From positions 1-15,974 of the forward strand of contig CALRFM010000011.1 of assembly GCA_943356515.1 (NCBI GenBank): a stretch of DNA of 15,974 bases, given 5' to 3'. This DNA comes from Patescibacteria group bacterium (GTDB taxonomy: Bacteria > Patescibacteriota > Microgenomatia > UBA1406 > GWC2-37-13). Both the position numbers and the translations under genes were made by a program. The notes beneath the pieces are model-generated. The model searched no databases. It saw only the letters and a list, made by a program, of their open reading frames with translations, and was not told where the DNA came from. This document shows, piece by piece, positions 8,304 through 14,113 of the stretch. The first letter of the stretch is position 1. Each line of letters opens with the position of its first letter.

Positions 8304-9995
8304 TTATTCTAAACGTATATCTGAAACTGACGCACCAGTGGCAACCATGGGAAATACATTATCTTCTTGTTCAACTGAAATCTCAAGAACAAATGGCCCT
8401 TTTGATTGTAGCATTTTTGATATGCCACCTGCTAAATCTTCGCGCTTTTTTACTTTCATACCTTTTATGCCATATGCCTTTGCAACAGCAATAAAATCGG
8501 GACTTTGCATATGTACCATAGAATACCGTTTATCAAAAAAAAGTTGTTGCCATTGACGAACCATTCCCAAGAATCCATTATTGAGAATAACTATTTTAAT
8601 AGGCATATGTTCTTGTGCAATTGTTCCCAGTTCTTGTATGTTCATCTGGAACCCGCCATCACCAGAAATGCTAATCACCTCTTTGTCTGGTGCGGCAGTC
8701 TTTACACCCATAGCCGCTGGTAATCCGTACCCCATGGTTCCCATGCCGCCAGATGAATAAAAGCTATTGGGAAGTTTGAATTTGAAATATCGGGCTACTA
8801 TCATCTGATGTTGGCCTACGTCTGAAACAACAAGCGCATTTCCGTTTGTAGCTTCTGAAATGCGCGTTACTGCTTCGGCCATTTTAATGGGGCCTTTTTT
8901 TGGATTACAATCATTGTCCCAAATCTTTGTTTTTTCAATAGCATTACACTTGTGAAACTCTTCCACCCACTGGGTATGTTTTTGTTTTTTAATATGGTTT
9001 AATAACTCCTGTAGTGCTGGCTTTGCATCTGCCACTATGGGAGCTTCAACATGAATGATCTTATTAAGCTCAGCTGGATCTATGTCAATATGAATGATTT
9101 TTGCATCTTTCAAATAATCCACAACTCGTCCAGTTACCCGGTCGTCAAACCTCATACCCACCGCAAGTACCACATCTGCTTTGTTTGAAAGTACATTGGG
9201 CCCATAATTACCATGCATGCCTAAAAAGCCCGCATACAATCTGTGATCATTGGGAAATGAGGACAATCCATGAAGGGTAAGAGCCACCGGAATATCTGCA
9301 GCTTGTGCTAAATCAAACAGAGCCTTATGTGCTTTTGAAATATGAATTCCGTGCCCTGCTAAAATGAGTGGCCTTTTTGAATTATTCAAAAGCTCGGCAG
9401 CCAGCTTTATCTGACCCATATGAGGTTGAGTTGTAGGATTGTAGCTTTTGAGTTTTATTTCTGTTGGATATTCAAAATCAAACGAAGCAAGTTGAGCATC
9501 TTTGGTGATATCTATGAGTACTGGTCCAGGCCTACCGGTCCGCGCTATGTGAAATGCTTTTTTGAAAACAAAGGGAATTTCTTCAACTTGAGTGATCTGG
9601 TAACTCCATTTGGTAACTGGTGCCGTGACTCCTATCACGTCTGCTTCTTGAAAAGCATCGGTGCCAATAACCGCACTATTGACCTGGCCGGTGATACAAA
9701 CCATAGGAACCGTATCCATCATAGCGTCACCAAGTGCTGTAACCAGATTGGTTGCGCCAGGTCCAGAAGTCGCAAAAACTACACCAGGCTCACCGGTGAT
9801 CCGTCCCCAACCTTCTGCTGCATGCCCGGCACCTTGCTCGTGACGCACTAGAATATGTCGAATCTTTTTTGAATGTGTGTAATCATACAATGCGTCATAA
9901 ATGGGCATTATAGCCCCACCCGGATACCCGAATATGACCGTTACATTCTCATGTAATAGTGATTCTATAGCAGCTTGTGAACCAGTTAATTTCAT
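8304..9995 (-). CDS. ilvB: Acetolactate synthase large (catalytic) subunit
   Basis: ThDP enzyme that makes 2-acetolactate from pyruvate and 2-aceto-2-hydroxybutyrate from pyruvate and 2-oxobutyrate. Its 563 residues hold the three expected domains. The Pyr domain has GYPGGAIMPIYDAL and RHEQGAGHAAEGW with catalytic E53. The central FAD-type domain is about 195-330, with MRFDDRVTGR at 281-290. The PP domain has the ThDP/Mg motif GDGGFQMNIQEL (445-456) closed by NN at 472-473, then GMVRQWQQLFF, a motif of true acetohydroxyacid synthases. This separates it from oxalyl-CoA decarboxylase or catabolic ALS. It is separated from ilvE by 81 bases holding two palindromes, the largest gap within the operon. 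Confidence 0.96.
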   Translation of the reverse strand: MKLTGSQAAIESLLHENVTVIFGYPGGAIMPIYDALYDYTHSKKIRHILVRHEQGAGHAAEGWGRITGEPGVVFATSGPGATNLVTALGDAMMDTVPMVCITGQVNSAVIGTDAFQEADVIGVTAPVTKWSYQITQVEEIPFVFKKAFHIARTGRPGPVLIDITKDAQLASFDFEYPTEIKLKSYNPTTQPHMGQIKLAAELLNNSKRPLILAGHGIHISKAHKALFDLAQAADIPVALTLHGLSSFPNDHRLYAGFLGMHGNYGPNVLSNKADVVLAVGMRFDDRVTGRVVDYLKDAKIIHIDIDPAELNKIIHVEAPIVADAKPALQELLNHIKKQKHTQWVEEFHKCNAIEKTKIWDNDCNPKKGPIKMAEAVTRISEATNGNALVVSDVGQHQMIVARYFKFKLPNSFYSSGGMGTMGYGLPAAMGVKTAAPDKEVISISGDGGFQMNIQELGTIAQEHMPIKIVILNNGFLGMVRQWQQLFFDKRYSMVHMQSPDFIAVAKAYGIKGMKVKKREDLAGGISKMLQSKGPFVLEISVEQEDNVFPMVATGASVSDIRLE

Positions 9996-10010
9996 ATATT
10001 ATGAAAACGT

Positions 10011-10037
10011 GTCATGCTGAATTAATTTCAGCATCTT
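10011..10037 (+). repeat. REP-like palindromic element, copy 1
   Basis: A 27-base unit starting GTCATGCTGAA and ending TTCAGCATCTT, a stem-loop with ATGCTGAA/TTCAGCAT arms. It lies in the ilvE-ilvB gap, 16 bases upstream of the ilvB ATG. It is the inverted relative of the element at 10044-10070. Together the pair forms a larger inverted repeat (GTCAT...ATGAC) and could fold as two adjacent hairpins in the mRNA. No U tract follows, so it is not a simple terminator. Confidence 0.75.
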
Positions 10038-10043
10038 TACAAT

Positions 10044-10070
10044 AAGATCCTGAAACAAGTTCAGGATGAC
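10044..10070 (-). repeat. REP-like palindromic element, copy 2
   Basis: On the minus strand it starts GTCATCCTGAA and ends TTCAGGATCTT, the same plan as copy 1 with changes kept paired in the stem (ATCCTGAA with TTCAGGAT). The pair is head to head with a 6-base spacer. It begins 7 bases after the ilvE stop codon, a common location for REP/BIME-type elements. Confidence 0.75.
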
Positions 10071-10076
10071 ATAGTC

Positions 10077-11021
10077 TTAACTATTAATTTTTATCTTCGT
10101 ACACCATTTCTCATACTTTTCTTCTTCTCCTCGAACGACTCTGAAAAATAAATCTTGAATTGTTCCGGCTATATTTCCTCGTTTTCCCGAACCAACTTTG
10201 CGATGGTCTACTTCTTTGATCCATGCAACCTGAGCACCAGTTCCACAGAAAAATGCTTCATCTGCAATATATAACTCACTTCGATCTACAGTTCGCTCTT
10301 CAACAGGAATACCCAAATCTGTAGCAAATTGCATGATTGATCTTCGAGTAATACCTTCAAGGATGTCTTCGCTTTTTGATGGAGTTATGAGTACCCCATC
10401 TCGAACAATAAACAAATTCATGGCAGATCCTTCAGCAACATGACCTGCTTCGTTTAAAAATATCGCTTCATCAAAGCCATTTGAATTTGCTTCTTTTTTG
10501 GCAAGTGCGGAGTTTATGTACCCTCCCGTAATCTTTGCCCGAGATGGTATGGCGTTATCTGAAATTCTTCTCCATGAAGATACACAAGTGGTAACTCCTT
10601 TGTCAGTAGGCAAGTAATCTCCAAGTGGAATCATATACTGCGCAAAATAGAATGGATTGTCTCGTTCTAAATTTGGGGTCAAACTCAGACTCCCAGCATA
10701 GGCAAAGGGTCGCACATACGTGTCTGTTTCTGGTGCATTCTTTTTGAGAAGTTTTATAGTAATATCTATTAAATCTTCTTTTGAATACTCGATAGATTCG
10801 CCTAAAATTTTGAGTGAATTCAAAAACCTGGTCATATGATCTTCTAATCGGAACAGTGAGATGAATTTCCCTTTTTTATTGTAGTATCCGCGAACGCCAC
10901 CAAATACGCCGGTGCCATATTGCAGAGCATTGGTTTGTATATTTACGTGCGCTTTTGCAATAGGAACTATTTTTCCTTCAAAAAATGCAAAGGGGAATGC
11001 TGATGTTTGTAAGTGTGACAT
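10077..11021 (-). CDS. ilvE: Branched-chain amino acid aminotransferase
   Basis: Fold-type IV PLP transaminase that makes the last step to Ile, Val and Leu using glutamate. The 314 residues fit the bacterial IlvE family. Seen in order: QYGTGVFGGVRGY (35-47), FRLEDHMTRFLNS (57-69), YVRPFAYAG, SRAKITGGYINSALAK with the PLP lysine K163, EAIFLN, EGSAMNLFIV (E197), EGITRRSIM, and FFCGTGAQV near 257-265. The GGVRGY and EGSAMNLF segments favour IlvE over D-amino-acid aminotransferase or aminodeoxychorismate lyase. It is the first structural gene after the leader attenuator, so it is the first to feel termination. Another palindrome (11051-11079) lies in its 5' untranslated region. No Shine-Dalgarno sequence precedes the ATG. 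Confidence 0.95.
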   Translation of the reverse strand: MSHLQTSAFPFAFFEGKIVPIAKAHVNIQTNALQYGTGVFGGVRGYYNKKGKFISLFRLEDHMTRFLNSLKILGESIEYSKEDLIDITIKLLKKNAPETDTYVRPFAYAGSLSLTPNLERDNPFYFAQYMIPLGDYLPTDKGVTTCVSSWRRISDNAIPSRAKITGGYINSALAKKEANSNGFDEAIFLNEAGHVAEGSAMNLFIVRDGVLITPSKSEDILEGITRRSIMQFATDLGIPVEERTVDRSELYIADEAFFCGTGAQVAWIKEVDHRKVGSGKRGNIAGTIQDLFFRVVRGEEEKYEKWCTKIKINS

Positions 11022-11050
11022 AGATAGTTTTGATAATTTATAATTTACTT

Positions 11051-11079
11051 GTCATCCCGCACTTGATGCGGGATCCAGG
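11051..11079 (+). repeat. REP-like palindromic element, copy 3
   Basis: Starts GTCATCCCGCA and ends TGCGGGATCCAGG. The stem is 8 bp (ATCCCGCA with TGCGGGAT) around a 5-base loop. It shares the GTCAT...(G)ATC frame with the two elements downstream of ilvE. It lies between the attenuator terminator and the ilvE start, so it would form a hairpin in the 5' end of antiterminated mRNA. Confidence 0.75.
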
Positions 11080-11099
11080 TTTTTCGTTTTTTATACAAT

Positions 11100-11119
11100 A
11101 AAAAACCGCCTTTCGGCGG
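11100..11119 (-). terminator. Intrinsic terminator of the ilv leader (segments 3:4)
   Basis: On the minus strand CCGCC (11119-11115), loop GAAA, GGCGG (11110-11106), then six T (11105-11100): a perfect 5-bp all-GC stem with a stable GNRA loop and a U tract. It ends transcription before ilvE unless the upstream antiterminator captures its left arm. It also stands in the way of any read-through from the aro genes. Confidence 0.9.
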
Positions 11120-11162
11120 GGTGCTTATCTGGCATTCAAGCTCCTCGCCACGTCAGACGTGG
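11114..11162 (-). promoter_or_regulatory. Attenuator switch: pause hairpin 1:2 and antiterminator 2:3
   Basis: Segment 1 CCACGT (11162-11157) pairs perfectly with ACGTGG (11153-11148), loop CTG; the leader stop codon TGA (11155-11153) overlaps this loop and stem. Segment 2 GGCGAGG (11149-11143) can instead pair with CCCCGCC (11121-11115), the left arm of the terminator, with one A-C mismatch. That helix continues past an A-A mismatch as GCTTG (11141-11137) with TAAGC (11127-11123). The two states share bases, so they exclude each other. A ribosome stalled at the Ile/Leu/Val codons would cover segment 1 and free segment 2. A ribosome at the stop codon would cover segment 2 and let the terminator form. 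Paired by eye; folding energies were not computed. Confidence 0.82.
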
Positions 11163-11203
11163 GTAATAAGGAGAACGAGAATGTAAGATATATTGGTTTT
11201 CAT
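11153..11203 (-). CDS. ilv operon leader peptide
   Basis: A 16-codon frame, ATG at 11203-11201 and TGA at 11155-11153, coding MKTNISYILVLLITHV. Ile 3, Leu 3, Val 2 and Thr 2, with ILVLLI at positions 8-13 placed just upstream of pause segment 1. This composition and position match the leader peptides of Ile/Leu/Val attenuators in other bacteria, although the sequence itself is not one I recognise. The frame is far too short for gene finders. It has no Shine-Dalgarno sequence and begins about 12 bases after the -10 box, so its mRNA would be nearly leaderless. The peptide probably has no function once made; translating it is the sensor. Confidence 0.85.
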   Translation of the reverse strand: MKTNISYILVLLITHV

Positions 11204-11215
11204 ATGATAAGGAGT

Positions 11216-11244
11216 ATTATAAGGGAATGGATGATGTAATGCAA
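11216..11244 (-). promoter_or_regulatory. Sigma70-type promoter of the ilv-leu operon
   Basis: Minus strand TTGCAT (11244-11239), 17-base spacer, TATAAT (11221-11216). The -10 is consensus and the spacing optimal; the -35 matches only its TTG core. It begins 4 bases after the aroC stop codon. The expected RNA start is near 11208-11209, about 5-6 bases before the leader ATG. Confidence 0.82.
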
Positions 11245-11248
11245 ATAA

Positions 11249-12340
11249 TTATTTACTTACCACACTTGCCAGCACATACGCCAACATAGCCTCGCTCACA
11301 ACTCCCGCACGAGGTACGACACAAATATCAGACCGCTCAACAGTCGCCTCAACAGATTTTTTGGAAATGATATCCACTGTTTGAAGAGGATTGTACAATG
11401 TTGAAATAGGTTTGAGATACGACCTGACCACGATCGGCATACCATTGGTCACTCCTCCTTCGATACCACCAGCTCTATTTGTTTTGCGAAAATACTCGTC
11501 GTTTTTTATATGAATCTCATCATGTACATCTGAGCCAAACTTCGACGCATTTGCGACCGCACTTCCAACCTCAACTGCCTTTACTGACTGAATACTCATC
11601 ATGGCTTGTGCGATGAGTCCATCAAGTTTGGTATCCCACTGCGCGTAATCACCCAAACCCGCCGGCACACCGACTGCCCATGTTTCAATCACTCCTCCCA
11701 ATGTGTCTTTATCGATCCGTGTGCGCTGAATCAGCTGTTTCATTTCACGAGATTTTCCGGGATCAACGCATCGAATCTCCGGATCATTTTCATACGTTTT
11801 CTTAATATCATCAAACGAATACTCTGAATCGACCGTAATATCGCCAATTTGCAATGTGTGACTTGCAATTTCAACATTTTTGGTAAGGAGATATTGTTTA
11901 AAAATTCCTCCCGCGGCAACTCGCGCCGCTGTTTCACGAGCAGATGCACGCTCTAAAACATTTCTCACATCTTCAAATCCATGTTTCTGAACACCAGCCA
12001 GATCGGCATGACCAGGACGAGGCGCAGTAACCCGAGCAGAATCTTTCACCCTATCGGGTTGATCTTCCACACTCATTGTATCTCCCCAGTTTGCGTTGTC
12101 TCTATTCCAAATAATCATCGCAATCGGACTGGCGATGGTCTTTCCAAAACGTACTCCTGAAAGAATCTCGACTTCATCTTTTTCTATCTGCATCCGACCA
12201 CCAGAACCTGCACCTACTTGACGTTTGGCCAGTTCGGCGTTTATGAAGTCGATTGAGATGGGAATGCCCGCTGGCATGCCGTCGACTATTACGGTGAGCG
12301 CTTTGCCGTGCGATTCGCCGGCGGTGAAAAATCGTATCAT
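11249..12340 (-). CDS. aroC: Chorismate synthase
   Basis: FMN-dependent enzyme that converts EPSP to chorismate, the last shikimate-pathway step. The 363 residues are the normal length. Signatures: FFTAGESHGKALTVIVDGMP with H11 (4-23), GRMQIEKDEVEILSGVRFGKT (49-68), RPGHADLAGVQKHG (108-121), RASARETAARVAAG (131-144), and the later GGIEGGVTNG and SIQSVKAVEVG motifs. Unlike several of its aro neighbours, its conserved motifs look canonical. It is the last gene of the aro run and overlaps the aroE stop by 4 bases (ATGA). The downstream ilv promoter starts a few bases after its stop. Confidence 0.97.
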   Translation of the reverse strand: MIRFFTAGESHGKALTVIVDGMPAGIPISIDFINAELAKRQVGAGSGGRMQIEKDEVEILSGVRFGKTIASPIAMIIWNRDNANWGDTMSVEDQPDRVKDSARVTAPRPGHADLAGVQKHGFEDVRNVLERASARETAARVAAGGIFKQYLLTKNVEIASHTLQIGDITVDSEYSFDDIKKTYENDPEIRCVDPGKSREMKQLIQRTRIDKDTLGGVIETWAVGVPAGLGDYAQWDTKLDGLIAQAMMSIQSVKAVEVGSAVANASKFGSDVHDEIHIKNDEYFRKTNRAGGIEGGVTNGMPIVVRSYLKPISTLYNPLQTVDIISKKSVEATVERSDICVVPRAGVVSEAMLAYVLASVVSK

Positions 12341-13146
12341 ATAAGTGTTTTTTCCATAACTTCTATTGGTGCCTCTTGCCCTGTGAAGTATTTAAATTTT
12401 ATCACACCCTGATGCAACAACATGCGCTCTGCAGGTACCACTCGTGCTCCCCTAGCTAGTGCACGTTTTACCAGTTCTGTTTCTCGCGGATTACTCACAA
12501 TATCCATCACAGTCATAGATGGCAAGATAAGCGGTGCATCTACCAAGCATTCTGAAATATTTGGATACATGCCCACAGTGGTTGCGTTGATAAGGATATC
12601 TGCATGTTTCACTGCCTCAGATAATTGCTCAAAGCGTGCGTAATCTGCTTTAGTAACGTGTGCAAGCTGCTGGGCTTTTTTTTGATCTCTATTGATAATC
12701 GTTACAGAACAATCGAGCTCAGATAATGAATATGCTATTGCTTTGGCAGCGCCACCAGCACCAAGGAGTGTAATCTTTTTTCCTGATAATAACATCTGTT
12801 CTTCGAGTGCACAAATAGCGCCCTGACCATCAGTATTCCCACCGATGAGTTTGCCATCTCTATTTATAACCACATTCACTGCTCCCACTTTTTGTGCATC
12901 ATCTTCAAGCTCATCTAAAAAGGGAATAATTGACTCTTTGTATGGTACTGTTATACCGATACCAGCAAATCCCATATGACGAATGCCTTCAACTGCTTTT
13001 TCCAAATCATTTACCACGCAAGGGATGTATCGATAATTCAAATCGAGTGCTTCAAATGCATTATTGTACATCGCATACATCTTGCTTGTTTTATACGTTG
13101 AGCCAAAAAAGCCAATCAATCTTGTGTCTCCGTTTATAGGTTTCAT
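12337..13146 (-). CDS. aroE: Shikimate dehydrogenase
   Basis: Reduces 3-dehydroshikimate to shikimate with NADPH. The 269 residues fit the family. Visible: GITVPYKES with catalytic K70, GAVNVV (N91), GGNTDGQG (D106), the dinucleotide motif LGAGGAAKAIAYSL (128-141) followed by INRD at 151-154, INATTVGM, and MLLHQGVIKFKYFTG near the end. The N-terminal substrate loop is unusual: GFFGSTYKTSKMY, where the family has HSxSP. The first serine is kept (S21) but the second is Met (M23). Dehydroquinate-directed relatives (YdiB) also keep an SxS-like loop, so this difference does not define a subfamily. ATGA overlaps join it to aroK upstream and aroC downstream. Confidence 0.93.
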   Translation of the reverse strand: MKPINGDTRLIGFFGSTYKTSKMYAMYNNAFEALDLNYRYIPCVVNDLEKAVEGIRHMGFAGIGITVPYKESIIPFLDELEDDAQKVGAVNVVINRDGKLIGGNTDGQGAICALEEQMLLSGKKITLLGAGGAAKAIAYSLSELDCSVTIINRDQKKAQQLAHVTKADYARFEQLSEAVKHADILINATTVGMYPNISECLVDAPLILPSMTVMDIVSNPRETELVKRALARGARVVPAERMLLHQGVIKFKYFTGQEAPIEVMEKTLI

Positions 13147-13664
13147 AAATCTAATACTTTGATAATATCGTTTACTATTTCGCTTGGGGTGCGACCATTA
13201 CAGGTGATCGTATAATCCGCTATCTGTTTATAAACTTTAACGCGCCTCTCGTACCGTTTTCGGAGCTCCTCACGAGGATTCGTTTTATCTTTAATATATG
13301 CTGGAACACCTTTTGCTAAAATTCGTTCTGCTAAAATATCAAATGCTTCATCAAGGTACACAATAGTTCCCAATGATTTCAATGTTTTCTGATTTTCTTG
13401 GCCCAATGGAGTACCTCCACCAGTAGACAGTACTGTTGATGTTGCCTGAATGGATAATAATGATTCCGATTCAAGAACTTCAAAATAGTTTTGACCTTCC
13501 TTCATATATATTTCCCGGCATGATAATTTCTCACTGGTGAGTTTTTGATGTTTCTGCTCAATAAGCTGGTCCAAATCTATAAACTTCATACTACATATTT
13601 CTGCCAAAGCATGTCCTATTGTGGTTTTTCCAACGCCTTTCATTCCAATAATTATGATGTTCAT
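13143..13664 (-). CDS. aroK: Shikimate kinase
   Basis: Phosphorylates shikimate at the 3-OH with ATP. The 173 residues fit the NMP-kinase-like family. Walker A GMKGVGKTT (7-15), KFIDLDQLIE with the shikimate-binding Asp region (D30/D32), TGGGTPL (81-87) forming the GGG substrate loop, and RYERRVKVYKQIAD (137-150) with the late conserved Arg before the Y-x-x-x-A-D motif. Odd: where the family has G-E-x-x-F-R-x-x-E, this protein has GQNYFEVLE, so the shikimate-carboxylate arginine is Glu62. The lid (about 112-130, PAYIKDKTNPREE) is also atypical. The position between aroQ and aroE, overlapping both by ATGA, supports the role; gluconate kinase is the main alternative. Confidence 0.88.
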   Translation of the reverse strand: MNIIIIGMKGVGKTTIGHALAEICSMKFIDLDQLIEQKHQKLTSEKLSCREIYMKEGQNYFEVLESESLLSIQATSTVLSTGGGTPLGQENQKTLKSLGTIVYLDEAFDILAERILAKGVPAYIKDKTNPREELRKRYERRVKVYKQIADYTITCNGRTPSEIVNDIIKVLDL

Positions 13665-14101
13665 CGTATATGATTAACTACTATTTGAAGACCTTTGATA
13701 TAACTTTGTTCTTTAAGACCACAGATCTGATCAACACGTAAAGGGATATCATCAAGTACATTGATTGTCTTATTCACCCCTGTTGTATGAATATCAGACA
13801 TATGTATTTCTACAAAAGGTTTGTTCAAGTCAATAAGCGCCTGACGAAACGAATACGCATAACGAATGAGAGCTCCAGGATTTATCACAACTCCATGTGA
13901 ACGTCTGACTTGATCTGACTGCAAGTGATCGATAATGGCTCCTTCATGATTGGATTGGAAAAAATTTACACTCACTCCTAGCTTTTCTGCCTCTTTCCAA
14001 ATGAGGTCGTTTATCTGGTCAAGAGTAATGGTTCCATATTTTTTTGGGTCGCGCTTCCCGAGCATATTTAGATTTGGTCCATGAATAACGGCAATGTCCA
14101 T
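13661..14101 (-). CDS. aroQ: 3-dehydroquinate dehydratase, type II
   Basis: Dehydrates 3-dehydroquinate to 3-dehydroshikimate. The 146 residues are typical of the small dodecameric type II enzyme. The start IHGPNLNMLGKRDPKKYG carries the Asn, Arg17 and catalytic Tyr22 of the family. FQSNHEGAIIDHLQ (48-61) is canonical. INPGALIRYAYSFRQAL (73-89) keeps N74 but has Arg80 where the family has His in NPGAYTHTS. VEIHMSDIH (97-105) keeps Glu98 and the acid His100 but has Asp for Asn, and the family's arginines after it are not obvious (K111 in place of one). The fold and position are secure. It follows aroA by 12 bases and its TGA overlaps the aroK ATG. Confidence 0.93.
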   Translation of the reverse strand: MDIAVIHGPNLNMLGKRDPKKYGTITLDQINDLIWKEAEKLGVSVNFFQSNHEGAIIDHLQSDQVRRSHGVVINPGALIRYAYSFRQALIDLNKPFVEIHMSDIHTTGVNKTINVLDDIPLRVDQICGLKEQSYIKGLQIVVNHIR

Positions 14102-14113
14102 ATAATGAATAAA

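Noticed and set aside
9420..9851. Plus-strand frame of 143 codons
   Set aside because: Antisense to ilvB, with no domain motif; the opposite strand has clear ThDP-enzyme signatures.
9996..10076. Intrinsic terminator between ilvE and ilvB
   Set aside because: Two hairpins are present, but neither is followed by a U tract; they fit REP-like elements.
11022..11248. T-box riboswitch or metabolite riboswitch before ilvE
   Set aside because: No T-box core or long structured aptamer fits; the short I/L/V-rich frame with switchable hairpins explains the region better.
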